From positions 1 through 35,278 of the forward strand of contig PGZC01000031.1 of NCBI GenBank assembly GCA_002839995.1: a stretch of 35,278 nucleotides of DNA, read 5' to 3'. This document shows positions 1 to 9,193 of this stretch, in pieces. Origin of the DNA: Gammaproteobacteria bacterium HGW-Gammaproteobacteria-4 (lineage in GTDB: Bacteria > Pseudomonadota > Gammaproteobacteria > Xanthomonadales > Xanthomonadaceae). The position numbers were made by a program, and so were the translations under genes. The notes beneath the pieces are model-generated. The model was not told the origin of the DNA, did no database searches, and saw only the letters and a program-made list of their open reading frames with translations. Numbering within the stretch: position 1 is the stretch's first letter; each line of letters starts with the position of its first letter.

Positions 1-1
1 G

Positions 2-292
2 CGTTTCCGCTCCTCGGTGCCGATCTATGGCCTGTCGCGGCACGCCAGCGCTCGCCGGCAAATGGCGCTGATGCGCGAGGTGTTCCCGATCGACTTCGAC
101 AGCCGTGGCCAGGCTGCCAACGTTGCCGCCCGCGAATCGATCCGCGAGTTGTTCCGGCACGGCCTGTTGGTACCCGGCGACCGGGTGATCTTCACCAGTG
201 GCGACAGCATGGAAGCGCGCGGCGCGACCAACACCTTGCGTCTGCTTGGTGTGGGTGCGGATGGGAGCGCCGAGGGCCTGGGGTCGTTGTAG
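2..292 (+). CDS. pyk: Pyruvate kinase, C-terminal fragment (5' end outside window)
   Basis: The last 96 residues of a protein whose start lies left of the window. They match the C-terminal allosteric domain of pyruvate kinase: the RFRSSVPIYGLS segment, then the RQMALMREVFPI segment, and near the end PGDRVIFTSGD followed by TNTLRLLGVG. Pyruvate kinase transfers phosphate from phosphoenolpyruvate to ADP in the last step of glycolysis and is cytosolic. The catalytic barrel is not visible, so activity cannot be judged. The gene is followed by a class I aldolase on the same strand about 100 bases later, a glycolytic pairing seen in Xanthomonas relatives. The stop is TAG. Identification rests on this terminal domain alone. 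Confidence 0.88.
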   Translation, partial: RFRSSVPIYGLSRHASARRQMALMREVFPIDFDSRGQAANVAARESIRELFRHGLLVPGDRVIFTSGDSMEARGATNTLRLLGVGADGSAEGLGSL

Positions 293-313
293 TTCAGCCC
301 GCGGGTGCAGTCG

Positions 314-319
314 TATAAT
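314..319 (+). promoter_or_regulatory. Candidate -10 box for the aldolase gene
   Basis: A perfect TATAAT lies 75 bases before the aldolase ATG in the short gap after pyruvate kinase. No good -35 box is present: TTGTAG at 287-292 overlaps the pyk stop codon and leaves a 21-base spacer. It suggests that the aldolase has its own promoter besides any readthrough from pyk. Visual match only. Confidence 0.4.
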
Positions 320-393
320 GCGAGGCTCCGCAGCGCGCCTCGCCGGTTCATCGCCGTTGCATCCCCCCATCCACTCACCGCACAGGATCAACC

Positions 394-1395
394 ATGAGCA
401 TCGAACAGCTTGAAGACATCGCCAAGGCGATGGTCGCCCCGGGCAAGGGCATCATTGCCATCGACGAATCCAACGCCACGATCAAGAAGCGCTTCGATGC
501 GGTGGGGATCATCGATACCGAGGAGCATCGTCGCGCCTACCGCGAGATGCTGCTGACAGCGCCGGGCCTGGGCGAGCACATCTCGGGCGCGATTCTGTAC
601 GACGAAACCATCCGCCAGAAGACCAAGGCCGGCGTGCCGTTTACCAAGGTGATGCGCGATGCGGGCATCATCCCCGGCATCAAGGTCGACAAGGGCACCC
701 ACGCGCTGGCGGGCAACCCCGGCGAGGTGGTAACCGAGGGCCTGGATGGTCTGCGTGCGCGCCTGCAGGAGTATTACGCGCTGGGCGCGCGGTTCGCCAA
801 GTGGCGTGCGGTCATCAACATTGGCGACGACATTCCCACCGGCACCTGCATCGAAGCCAACAGCCACGCGCTGGCGCGTTATGCCGCGCTGTGTCAGGAG
901 CAGGGTCTGGTGCCGATGGTCGAGCCGGAAGTCCTGATGGACGGCAGCCACGACATCGAAACCTGTTACGAGGTCACCGAGGTGGTACTGCGCTCCTTGT
1001 TTGGCGCCCTTTACGATTTCAACGTGCAACTGGAAGGCGCCATCCTCAAGGCCTCGATGGTCGTGCCTGGGTCGGATTGCGAGGAACAGGTCGGCATCGA
1101 GGACGTCGCCGCGGCAACCGTGCGTTGCCTGCGTTCGGCAGTCCCGGCATCGCTCACCGGTATCGTGTTCCTGTCCGGTGGTCAATCCGATGCCGACGCC
1201 ACCGCGCATTTGAACGCGATCAACCGGATCGGCGCTCAGCCGTGGCCGCTCAGCTTTTCGTATGGCCGTGCCATGCAGTCGGCGGCATTGCAGTTGTGGG
1301 CGAAGGACATGGCCGGCAATTTCGCCGCGGCGCAGAAAATCGTGGTGCAGCGTGCCCGCGACAATGGTCTGGCAGCGCTTGGCAAGTTGAAGTAA
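394..1395 (+). CDS. Class I fructose-bisphosphate aldolase
   Basis: A 333-residue cytosolic enzyme that cleaves fructose 1,6-bisphosphate to dihydroxyacetone phosphate and glyceraldehyde 3-phosphate, and runs in reverse in gluconeogenesis. It is the eukaryote-like class I (Schiff-base) type, not the zinc-dependent class II. Visible signatures: GKGIIAIDES near residues 18-26 with the active Asp24, ARFAKWRAV with Lys136, MVEPEVLMDG with the paired glutamates near 177-179, and LEGAILKASMV with the Schiff-base Lys219. SGGQS near residue 265 is the phosphate-binding loop. Length is slightly under the roughly 360 residues of animal enzymes, normal for bacterial members. It starts at ATG about 100 bases after pyk, with a TATAAT box between them. 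No anomalies. I do not give a symbol because fda, fba and fbaB are used inconsistently. Confidence 0.95.
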   Translation: MSIEQLEDIAKAMVAPGKGIIAIDESNATIKKRFDAVGIIDTEEHRRAYREMLLTAPGLGEHISGAILYDETIRQKTKAGVPFTKVMRDAGIIPGIKVDKGTHALAGNPGEVVTEGLDGLRARLQEYYALGARFAKWRAVINIGDDIPTGTCIEANSHALARYAALCQEQGLVPMVEPEVLMDGSHDIETCYEVTEVVLRSLFGALYDFNVQLEGAILKASMVVPGSDCEEQVGIEDVAAATVRCLRSAVPASLTGIVFLSGGQSDADATAHLNAINRIGAQPWPLSFSYGRAMQSAALQLWAKDMAGNFAAAQKIVVQRARDNGLAALGKLK

Positions 1396-1434
1396 GCCGG
1401 CGTGGATATCGGCGTGTGCGGCGGCTGCCCGATT

Positions 1435-1466
1435 TTGTCCGATCGCAGGTAGCGACATGCGATAAT
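1435..1466 (+). promoter_or_regulatory. Candidate promoter of citrate synthase gene
   Basis: An extended -10 (TG at 1458-1459, GATAAT at 1461-1466) lies about 115 bases before the gltA start, with TTGTCC at 1435-1440 as a possible -35. The 20-base spacer is long, but an extended -10 can compensate for a poor -35. This implies a leader of roughly 100 bases. Visual match only. Confidence 0.4.
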
Positions 1467-1579
1467 GGCGCGATTCGTGGATCCTGCCTCGTGCCGTTCC
1501 GGTTCGCGGTGTGGAACCCATGCCCCGGGCGCTGGTCTGTATGGGCCGCGCCCTGAAATCGCCGATCGAGGAGACCATT

Positions 1580-2875
1580 GTGTCCGATGCCAAGAGCCTC
1601 ACCCTGACCGATACCGTTGCCGGCAAAACCACGGAATTGCCGATCTTGCGCGGCACCCTGGGCTCGCCCTGTCTGGATATCAGCAAGGTACCCAAAGACC
1701 TGGGTTACTTCACTTACGACTCGGGCTTCACCGCGACCGCCAGTTGCAAAAGCGCGGTGGCCTATATCGATGGCGATGCCGGTGTGCTGCTGTACCGCGG
1801 CTACCCGATCGAACAGCTGGCCAAGCACTCCAATTTCACCGAAGTGGCGTATCTGCTGATCAACGGCGAGTTGCCGACGACCGCCGAGCTCGATGCGTTC
1901 GACCACACCGTGACCCATCACACCATGATGCACGAGGCGTTCAAGAGCTTCCTGCAGGGCTTCCGCCATGATGCCCACCCGATGGCGATGTTGTGCGGCA
2001 TGCTCGGTTCGCTGGCGGCGTTCTATCACGACGACCTGAATCTGGACGATCCCGAGCAGCGGCGCATGGCGGCGATCCGCCTGTTGGCGAAAGTGCCAAC
2101 CATCGCGGCTGCGTGTTATCGCCATTCGATCGGGTGGCCGGGGCGTTACCCGCGCAACAACCTCAATTACGTCAATCGCTTCCTGCACATGATGTTCGAA
2201 GTGCCGTCCGAGCCGCTGGAGCTCAATCCGGTGGCGGCCAAGGCGCTGGATCTGCTGTTCATCCTGCACGCCGATCACGAGCAGAATGCCTCCACCTCGA
2301 CCGTGCGTCTGGTCGGTTCCACCGGCGCCAATCCGTACGCCTGCGTGGCGGCCGGCGTTGCCGCGCTGTGGGGTCCGGCGCACGGCGGCGCCAATGAGGC
2401 GGTGCTGAAGATGCTGGAGGAAATCGGACGGCCCGAAGACGTCGCCAGTGCGGTCGATCGGGCCAAGGACAAGAACTCCGGCTTCCGTCTGATGGGTTTT
2501 GGCCACCGCGTCTACAAGAACTACGACCCGCGCGCCGCGATCATCCGCGAGATGACGCACAAGGTGCTCGCCGAGTTGGGAGTCAACGACCCGATGCTCG
2601 AAGTGGCGTTGCGGCTGGAGGAAGCGGCGCTCAAGGATGAGTATTTCGTATCGCGCAAGCTGTATCCGAACGTCGATTTCTATTCCGGCCTGATCTACAA
2701 GGCGCTCAACATCCCGACCGAGATGTTCACGGTGATGTTCGCGATCGCGCGCACCGCGGGCTGGGTGGCGCATTGGCTGGAACAGCAGATCGACCCCGAA
2801 GCCAAGATCGGCCGTCCGCGGCAGATCTACACCGGCGCGGCCGCGCGCGATTACGTCGCGCTCGACAAGCGCTGA
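1580..2875 (+). CDS. gltA: Citrate synthase (type II, hexameric class)
   Basis: A 431-residue cytosolic enzyme that condenses acetyl-CoA and oxaloacetate to citrate, the entry step of the TCA cycle. The full-length fold is recognisable. The catalytic triad sits in [11 protein letters not shown] (His about 268), [14 protein letters not shown] (His about 309) and NVDFYSG (Asp about 366); [14 protein letters not shown] precedes them. I chose GTG at 1580 because GAGGAG (1568-1573) lies six bases upstream and the protein then begins [11 protein letters not shown], as in relatives. An in-frame ATG at 1511 would add 23 residues without family similarity. Length matches the E. coli enzyme (427 residues). 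It is transcribed alone, convergent with the gene ending at 3213. No anomaly seen. Confidence 0.96.
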   Translation: MSDAKSLTLTDTVAGKTTELPILRGTLGSPCLDISKVPKDLGYFTYDSGFTATASCKSAVAYIDGDAGVLLYRGYPIEQLAKHSNFTEVAYLLINGELPTTAELDAFDHTVTHHTMMHEAFKSFLQGFRHDAHPMAMLCGMLGSLAAFYHDDLNLDDPEQRRMAAIRLLAKVPTIAAACYRHSIGWPGRYPRNNLNYVNRFLHMMFEVPSEPLELNPVAAKALDLLFILHADHEQNASTSTVRLVGSTGANPYACVAAGVAALWGPAHGGANEAVLKMLEEIGRPEDVASAVDRAKDKNSGFRLMGFGHRVYKNYDPRAAIIREMTHKVLAELGVNDPMLEVALRLEEAALKDEYFVSRKLYPNVDFYSGLIYKALNIPTEMFTVMFAIARTAGWVAHWLEQQIDPEAKIGRPRQIYTGAAARDYVALDKR

Positions 2876-2919
2876 GTCGCTGCCTCCGTCGGTAACGGCG
2901 CGGGAGCAACCGTGTTGGC

Positions 2920-2954
2920 TGTAGCCCGGGTTCGCGCGCAGCGCGCAACCCGGG
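2920..2954 (+). repeat. GTAG-headed REP, CCCGGGTT stem family
   Basis: GTAG at 2921-2924 is followed by CCCGGGTT (2925-2932), a GC-rich near-palindromic loop and AACCCGGG (2947-2954). This gives an 8-bp perfect stem directly after a GTAG head, the layout of the GTAG class of repetitive extragenic palindromes known from Stenotrophomonas and relatives. An inverted end of the same type (CCCGGGCTACA) occurs at 3171-3181. Confidence 0.7.
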
Positions 2955-2998
2955 ACTGCGTATACAACGACGACCATCACGCGGCCCCGGGTTTCGAA

Positions 2999-3074
2999 GC
3001 ACATGGATGTGCAAGTGCCGCGAGCGGGTGCTTCCGGCATCCTGCCTCCCGCACCACTTGTGCATCCATGCACA
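2999..3074. repeat. 76-base imperfect inverted repeat
   Basis: The left arm begins GCACATGGATGTGC (2999-3012), itself a perfect short palindrome. The right arm ends TGTGCATCCATGCACA (3059-3074), another palindrome. The two arms are imperfect inverted copies (about 15 of 19 positions), so the whole could form a cruciform or a long hairpin. It lies inside the REP-bounded block. Confidence 0.5.
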
Positions 3075-3093
3075 TCGCAGGACGCGCAGGAGC

Positions 3094-3181
3094 GGCCGGA
3101 TTGCGGCCTCTACCCCCGGGTTTCGGCCCGTTGGGCCTCTACCCCCGGGTTTCGGCCCGTTGGGCCTCTACCCGGGCTACA
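3094..3181 (-). repeat. Tandem GTAG REPs (29-base period), minus orientation
   Basis: On the minus strand GTAGAGGCCCAACGGGCC occurs twice (complements of 3154-3171 and 3125-3142), exactly 29 bases apart. A third diverged copy at 3094-3113 reads GTAGAGGCCGCAATCCGGCC. Each has a GTAG head and a stem (GGCCC/GGGCC, or GGCCG/CGGCC in the diverged copy). A truncated head of the other family (GTAGCCCGG) abuts at 3171-3181. The 29-base unit is identical between copies at 3107-3135 and 3136-3164. Confidence 0.75.
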
Positions 3182-3212
3182 TCGCTGTGACCAGAGCCAC
3201 GTTGACGGCGAT

Positions 3213-3845
3213 CTACCTGGTCGACTCGCTTGTGGCCAGCAATTCGCGCAGTTGCGGCAGCGATGCGCGCGTCATCGGCGTATCGCTGCCGCGCATCAGC
3301 GGCACCTGCCGCAGCGCGCTGCGCGGTAACACAATCAGCTCGAACGGGATGCCGTTCGCGCTGAACTCCAGCTTGTCGGCGCGGATCGTGCGCTCGCGAT
3401 CCAGGCGGATCGCGCAGGTCTTGTGGACATGCACGATGGTGTGCTCATTCAGGAACTGGATGACCGTTTCGGAGTTATCCGCGAAAAGGTGCAAACACAC
3501 GGCGCTGTGCGGCTCGGCGCTGCCGTCGATTACGGCGCCTGCGATGCGTGGGTCGAAGCGGCTGAAAAATGTCATCGCCTCCACTGCCGCTTCGCGCAAA
3601 CGCCGCTGATGCCGCGCGTGTTGTTCGCCGGCGAACAGGCGCTGTTCACTGCGCAGCGCGGCCTGAATCTCGTCAAGATCGGGGAGGTCGCGCGGATCGC
3701 TCGCCCCCAGGCGCGTCGCTGCCCTGCTGCGGGCGCTGGTCGCGTCGGTTATGCCCGATTCGCGCATCATGCGCGCAGCTTCGGCGGCAATGCGCAGGCG
3801 CAGCCGAGTGGATGCTGCGGAACGGGCTCGACGTGGGCGATCCAT
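3213..3845 (-). CDS. Conserved nucleotidyltransferase-like protein, function unknown
   Basis: A 210-residue protein with a basic, Arg-rich N-terminus and no membrane segment or signal peptide. It resembles an uncharacterised proteobacterial family often labelled nucleotidyltransferase. Conserved-looking features are FFSRFDPRIAGAVIDGSAEPHS (about 94-115), AVCLHLFADNSETVIQFL just after it, and IPFELIVLPRSALRQVPL near residue 175. I recall similar blocks from Xanthomonas and Pseudomonas proteins but know of no established substrate. The start at 3845 has only a weak ribosome site, so the N-terminus is uncertain. It lies 31 bases downstream of mrcA on the same strand and is probably cotranscribed. 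A role linked to cell-wall synthesis would be guilt by association only. Confidence 0.72.
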   Translation of the reverse strand: MDRPRRARSAASTRLRLRIAAEAARMMRESGITDATSARSRAATRLGASDPRDLPDLDEIQAALRSEQRLFAGEQHARHQRRLREAAVEAMTFFSRFDPRIAGAVIDGSAEPHSAVCLHLFADNSETVIQFLNEHTIVHVHKTCAIRLDRERTIRADKLEFSANGIPFELIVLPRSALRQVPLMRGSDTPMTRASLPQLRELLATSESTR

Positions 3846-3876
3846 TGATCCAGCTTGCTTTCAGGCAGGGATACGC

Positions 3877-6354
3877 TCAGAAGATATCAAATGCCTCGCG
3901 GTCGCTGGTTTTCGGCTGCGCGTTTGCAGTGTTCGCTTCCAGCCTGGCGATGTCTTCGAGTTTGAAAAACTCGGCGATGGCATCCGGGCTACCCGGCGCT
4001 GCGAGCAAGCCGGTATCGCGATCGACCCAGGCGGTGACCACGCCTGTCGGCAGCGGCGGGATAACTTCGGGTCGGTCGGCGAGAGCCGTGCGCATGAACC
4101 CGATCCAGGCCGGCAACGCGGTTGGCCCGCCGAGTTCGCCGCGGCCCAGGCTGCCAAAATCGTCCATGCCGACCCAGGCCGTGGTAACGATGCCACCGCC
4201 AAAGCCCGAGAACCAGGCATCGCGATAGTCGTTGGTGGTGCCGGTCTTGCCCGCCAGATCGTTGCGGCCGAGCACCATCGCGCCACGGCCGGTGCCGCGG
4301 CGCACCACGTCGCGCATCAGCGAGCCGACCAGATAAACGGTGCGTTCCTCAACCACACGCGGTGCCAGCATCTGGCTGGGTGGGCCGACGGTCTCGGTTG
4401 TCTGGCGGGTGTTGCCGCCGAGATCGAAACCACCCGCCTGCGTTCCCGACGCTTTTTCTTGCGCCATGCGTTGCGGGCAGTTGCGGCAAGCGGTCGCAGG
4501 GTGGCTCTGATACAGCGTTACGCCATCGCGATTTTCGATCCGCTCGATAAACCACGGATCGATCAGGAAGCCGCCGTTGGCGAATACGGCATAACCGCGC
4601 GCCAGTTGCAGGGGAGGCACCGAACTGGTGCCTAGCGCCAGCGACAGGTCTTCGGGCAGGCTTTGCGCCGAAAAACCGAATCGCTGGATGAAACGCCGCG
4701 CGTAGTTGACGCCGATCGCATCGAGCAGGCGCACCGACACCAGATTGCGCGAAGTAACCATCGCCTCGCGCAGACGCATGGGGCCGGAAAAATTCTGATT
4801 GAAATTTTGCGGCTGCCAGACCTTCTCCTCGCCATCCGCGTCCAGGCCTTGCTGGCGAAACACCACCGGCGCATCCAGGACCACACTGGCGGGTGTGAAG
4901 CCGCGTTCGAACGCTGACGCGTAAACGAAGGGCTTGAAGCTGGAGCCGGGTTGCCGCTGCGATTGCGTCACCCGATTGAACTTGCTGCGGGCAAAGCTGA
5001 AGCCACCGACCAAGGTGCGGATGCCGCCGTCTTCGGGGTCGAGCGCAACCAGCGCCGCTTGCGCTTTGGGAATCTGCGCCAGTGAATGGCTGTCGCCATC
5101 GGCAATGAGCCGGACCACGTCGCCCGCGGCCAGCACCTGGTCAACGCGTTTGGGTACCGGGCCGCGACTGTGCTCACTGAGATATTTCGCCGCCCAGGAT
5201 ACCGACTTGAGGTTCAGCGCAACCCGCTCGCCATTGCCCAGCAACAGCGAGGCGGTGCCTGCGTCGGATTGCAGCACCAGCGCCGGCAACAGGTTGGCCA
5301 CTGGGCCCAGGTCGCGCAGACGTTTTGCCAGAGCCGAGTGGTCGGGCGCAGCATCGAGCGGCCAATGCGCCTCGGCGCCGCGCCAGCCATGGCGCCGGTC
5401 ATAGGCGGCCAGCGCATCGTAAACCGCCTGGTTGCCGGCAAGCTGTTCGCTCGCGGCGATGCTGGTGTAGACCTTGAGCCCGCTGGTCAATGCGTCCGGG
5501 CCGTAGCGTTCGACAACGGCCTCGCGCACCATCTCGGCCAGGTACGGTGCCTCGACCTCGATCGGCGGCTCGTGCGGCGCCGCGCTTTGCACTTCGCGCT
5601 GCGCCTGCTCCAATTGCGCCTTGTCGATGAAGCCGTTTTCGAGCATCCGGGCGAGCACGTAGTTGCGCCGGATCAGCGCGCGCTCGGGGTTGGATATCGG
5701 GTTGCCGCTGGACGGAAATTTCGGAATCGAAGCCAGTGTTGCGGCTTCCGCCAGCGAGAGCCGATCGAGCGGCTTGCCGTAATAAAACTCTGCGGCGGCG
5801 GCGATGCCGTACGCGCGATTGCCGAAAAAGCTCTTGTTCAGATACAACTCGAGGATCTCGTCCTTGCTCAGTTCGCGCTCCATCTTCAGCGCCAGAAAAA
5901 TCTCGGTCAGCTTGCGCGAATAGGAATATTCCGAACTCAGAAAGAATTGTCGGGCAACCTGTTGGGTGATGGTGCTGCCGCCGGGTACGCGCCGGCCGCT
6001 GGTCGTCGCCAGCAGCCACACGGCGCGCGCAATACCGCGCGCATCGATGCCCGAGTGCTCATAAAATCGGGCGTCTTCGGTGGCGATGAATGCCTGCTTG
6101 ATCTGCTCGGGGATGTCTTCGATGCGCGCCGGGTAGCGGCGCGTTTCGCCGAACTGGGCAATCAGCTTGCCCTCGCGCGAATACACCGTCAGCGGAACCT
6201 GCATCTCGGTATTGCGCAGCACCTGCACATCGGGCAGGCGCGGCGCGATCAGCCAGTACAGGGCTCCGATCGTGACCAGGCCAAGTGCCAGTCCGATCAG
6301 GCCAACGACCAACGCCAGTCGAAGCAGGCGACGAGATTTCGGCATTGTTTTCAC
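3877..6354 (-). CDS. mrcA: Penicillin-binding protein 1A (bifunctional transglycosylase/transpeptidase)
   Basis: An 825-residue class A PBP that polymerises lipid II into glycan strands and cross-links peptides in the periplasm. A single membrane anchor spans about residues 11-35. The glycosyltransferase domain shows ATEDARFYEHSGID (catalytic Glu93) and GGSTITQQVAR (125-135). The transpeptidase domain shows the nucleophile box SSFK (Ser471, Lys474), SRN (535-537) and KTGT (703-706). All catalytic motifs are intact. An insert with a CxxC pair (Cys623, Cys626) lies between the SRN and KTGT boxes. The start is ambiguous: GTG at 6354 (MKTMPKSRR) or ATG at 6345, neither with a strong ribosome site. 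It is divergent from pilM, a widely conserved gammaproteobacterial arrangement, and followed by a co-oriented nucleotidyltransferase-like gene. Confidence 0.96.
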   Translation of the reverse strand: MKTMPKSRRLLRLALVVGLIGLALGLVTIGALYWLIAPRLPDVQVLRNTEMQVPLTVYSREGKLIAQFGETRRYPARIEDIPEQIKQAFIATEDARFYEHSGIDARGIARAVWLLATTSGRRVPGGSTITQQVARQFFLSSEYSYSRKLTEIFLALKMERELSKDEILELYLNKSFFGNRAYGIAAAAEFYYGKPLDRLSLAEAATLASIPKFPSSGNPISNPERALIRRNYVLARMLENGFIDKAQLEQAQREVQSAAPHEPPIEVEAPYLAEMVREAVVERYGPDALTSGLKVYTSIAASEQLAGNQAVYDALAAYDRRHGWRGAEAHWPLDAAPDHSALAKRLRDLGPVANLLPALVLQSDAGTASLLLGNGERVALNLKSVSWAAKYLSEHSRGPVPKRVDQVLAAGDVVRLIADGDSHSLAQIPKAQAALVALDPEDGGIRTLVGGFSFARSKFNRVTQSQRQPGSSFKPFVYASAFERGFTPASVVLDAPVVFRQQGLDADGEEKVWQPQNFNQNFSGPMRLREAMVTSRNLVSVRLLDAIGVNYARRFIQRFGFSAQSLPEDLSLALGTSSVPPLQLARGYAVFANGGFLIDPWFIERIENRDGVTLYQSHPATACRNCPQRMAQEKASGTQAGGFDLGGNTRQTTETVGPPSQMLAPRVVEERTVYLVGSLMRDVVRRGTGRGAMVLGRNDLAGKTGTTNDYRDAWFSGFGGGIVTTAWVGMDDFGSLGRGELGGPTALPAWIGFMRTALADRPEVIPPLPTGVVTAWVDRDTGLLAAPGSPDAIAEFFKLEDIARLEANTANAQPKTSDREAFDIF

Positions 6355-6463
6355 GATCTACACGGGGTTGGTAACGGTGGCTGCAAGGCGCCTCGCGGCC
6401 GCGTGCCGGGCGCGCAACGGGTTTCGAGAGGGGTCCCGGAGTTTGCATGATTGCAGACGACAT

Positions 6464-6469
6464 AGTATA
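6464..6469 (-). promoter_or_regulatory. Candidate -10 box for mrcA
   Basis: The minus strand reads TATACT here, 110 bases before the mrcA start. No convincing -35 box is seen at the usual distance. Visual match only. Confidence 0.35.
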
Positions 6470-6537
6470 GAACGCACGGGGGATTGACGATATTGCCAAT
6501 CCACCCAGGTGCAGGGGGCGCTTGGACGTAACCGCTC

Positions 6538-6555
6538 GCGACGCGAAAGCGTCGC
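6538..6555 (+). other. Perfect 7-bp hairpin with GAAA loop
   Basis: GCGACGC, GAAA, GCGTCGC: a perfect seven-pair stem closed by a GNRA-type tetraloop, in the middle of the mrcA-pilM gap and far from either start codon. No T tract follows on either strand, so it is not a classic terminator. It could be part of a small structured RNA or a protein-binding palindrome; nothing further supports either. Confidence 0.45.
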
Positions 6556-6811
6556 TGGCTATGCAGGTGTTGCAGACACACATTGCCGGTTTTCGTACGC
6601 CCCGTTGTTGCTCGGCACCGCCATGGCTGGATTCGAAATTCTCAAGGTTGCAGGCGAGGCGCGAAACGGCGTTGGCGCTGCGCGTGGCCGCGCTGCTGCC
6701 CACCGGCGATCGCTCAGCGTGGGCGCAAATCGGGACCGGAAATCGGGTCGAAACAGGGGGTAGGCGAGGGGCGGGATTCCGGTCGGTGGCGGGACGCGGA
6801 AAACAACATGG

Positions 6812-6841
6812 TTGCCAAACAGGTTAAAACCGGTATTTAAT
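6812..6841 (+). promoter_or_regulatory. Candidate promoter of the pilMNOPQ operon
   Basis: TTGCCA (6812-6817) is a good -35, followed after 16 bases by TATTTA (6834-6839), or after 18 bases by TTTAAT (6836-6841). This places transcription start about 40-45 bases before the pilM GTG. The local AT-richness contrasts with the GC-rich surroundings. It looks like a sigma-70-type promoter; I see no sigma-54 motif. Confidence 0.5.
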
Positions 6842-6843
6842 GT

Positions 6844-7948
<1,105 letters not shown>

Positions 7949-7949
<1 letters not shown>

Positions 7950-8542
7950 TGGCCAGAATCAACCTGCTTCCCTGGCGCGCCGAGCGTCGCAAGCGGCGTC
8001 AGCAAGAGTTTTTTGCCATGCTTGGCGCGGCGGCACTGGTCGCCGTGCTGGTGGCGGTGCTGATCAACGGCTTCTACTCGACTCAGATCGAGTCGCAGAC
8101 TGCGCGCAACACGTTCCTGGAGGCGCGCATTGCCGAGGTGCAAAAGCAGATTCTCGAGATCGAGGAGCTCGACCGCAGCAAGAGCCGCCTGCTGGCGCGC
8201 AAGCAGGTGATCGAGGAGTTGCAGGCCAGCCGCTCGCAGATGGTGCATCTGTTCGACGAACTGGTGCGCACCGTTCCCGACGGCATCAAGCTGATGTTGA
8301 TCCAGCAAACCGGGGATCAGCTCACCCTTGAAGGGCTAAGCCAATCCAACGCCCGGGTCAGCTCATACATGCGCAATCTCGATGCGTCCGACTGGATGGG
8401 CACGCCCGACCTGACCATCATCGAAGCCAAAGGCGACAACAAGGCGCTGCCGTTCGAGTTCAAATTGCGGGTACGTCTGGCAAGCCCGGAGCAACAAGCG
8501 GATGACCAGGCGAGCGGCGCAGTGGCGGGGAGCACACCATGA
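7949..8542 (+). CDS. pilN: Type IV pilus assembly protein PilN
   Basis: A 197-residue bitopic inner-membrane protein. It begins MARINLLPWR, the conserved cytoplasmic INLLPWR motif that docks into PilM. One membrane helix follows at about residues 24-45 (FFAMLGAAALVAVLVAVLI), then a coiled-coil stretch (about 50-90, rich in Glu, Arg and Leu) and a small periplasmic ferredoxin-like domain that pairs with PilO. Length is normal. It starts within the pilM stop (TAATG) and overlaps pilO by four bases (ATGA). The C-terminal 15 residues are Gln/Ala/Gly-rich, as is common in this order. Intact. Confidence 0.95.
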
Positions 8543-9192
8543 GCAAGCCGATCGACCTCAAAAGCCTTGATCTGAACGACGCCGGCAACTGGCCGACCCC
8601 GATAAAGGCCGCTGCCGCCGTGATTATCGGCTTGCTGGTCCTGTTGCTGGCCTGGTATCTGATCATCAGCGAAAAAAGCGATGTGCTGGCCAACCTCAAG
8701 GCAACCGAAACCGAGTTGCGCAGCTCGTTTGAGGTCAAGCAGGCGCGCGCGTCCAATCTTGAGCCGTTGAAGGAGCAACTGGCGCAAATGGAGGCGATGC
8801 TGCAGCAGATGCTGCGCCAACTCCCCAGCCGCACCGAGATGCCGGACCTGATCGTGGACATTTCGCAGACGGCGTTGGCCAGCGGGATCAGCAATGACCT
8901 GTTCCAGCCGGGTGCCGAGGTGGCGCGCGAGTTTTACGCGGAAAAGCCGATCGCGTTGCGCATGACCGGTACCTACCACCAGTTCGGCGCCTTTGTAAGC
9001 GGTGTCGCCTCGTTGCCGCGCGTGGTGATCATGACCATGCACGATATTTCGCTGAAGCCGTTGCAGGACAAATCCGGCGCGGCGAGCGACACGCTGGTGC
9101 TCGCCGGCACGGTGAAGACCTACCGTTACCTCGACGAAGAAGAAGTGGAAGAAGCGGCCAAGGCCGCAGACACCAAGGCGGGAGGGCGCTGA
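8539..9192 (+). CDS. pilO: Type IV pilus assembly protein PilO
   Basis: A 217-residue bitopic inner-membrane protein that heterodimerises with PilN and links the platform to PilP. A short cytoplasmic start (MSKPIDLKSLDLNDAGNW) is followed by a membrane helix at about 26-46, a coiled coil (about 50-95, ending QQMLRQLPSRTEMPDLIVDI) and a periplasmic core typical of PilO (GTYHQFGAFVSGVASLPRVV, about 144-163). It ends with an acidic and Lys/Ala-rich tail. It overlaps pilN by four bases and is followed by pilP after one base. Intact. Confidence 0.95.
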   Translation: MSKPIDLKSLDLNDAGNWPTPIKAAAAVIIGLLVLLLAWYLIISEKSDVLANLKATETELRSSFEVKQARASNLEPLKEQLAQMEAMLQQMLRQLPSRTEMPDLIVDISQTALASGISNDLFQPGAEVAREFYAEKPIALRMTGTYHQFGAFVSGVASLPRVVIMTMHDISLKPLQDKSGAASDTLVLAGTVKTYRYLDEEEVEEAAKAADTKAGGR

Positions 9193-9193
9193 T

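Larger units (their letters stand above)
2876..3212. other. Convergent intergenic region filled with palindromic repeats
   Basis: No gene here. The gap between gltA and the convergent minus-strand gene is occupied from about 2920 to 3181 by GTAG-headed REP-like stem-loops, a 76-base imperfect inverted repeat (2999-3074, containing two perfect short palindromes) and a 29-base tandem repeat. No classic T-tailed terminator is evident; the palindromes may themselves end transcription in both directions. Confidence 0.7.

Noticed and set aside
1250-3073. A long open frame on the minus strand opposite citrate synthase (about 600 codons).
   Set aside because: Its composition is His/Arg/Gln/Gly-rich, as expected from antisense reading of a high-GC gene, and the plus-strand enzyme is unambiguous.
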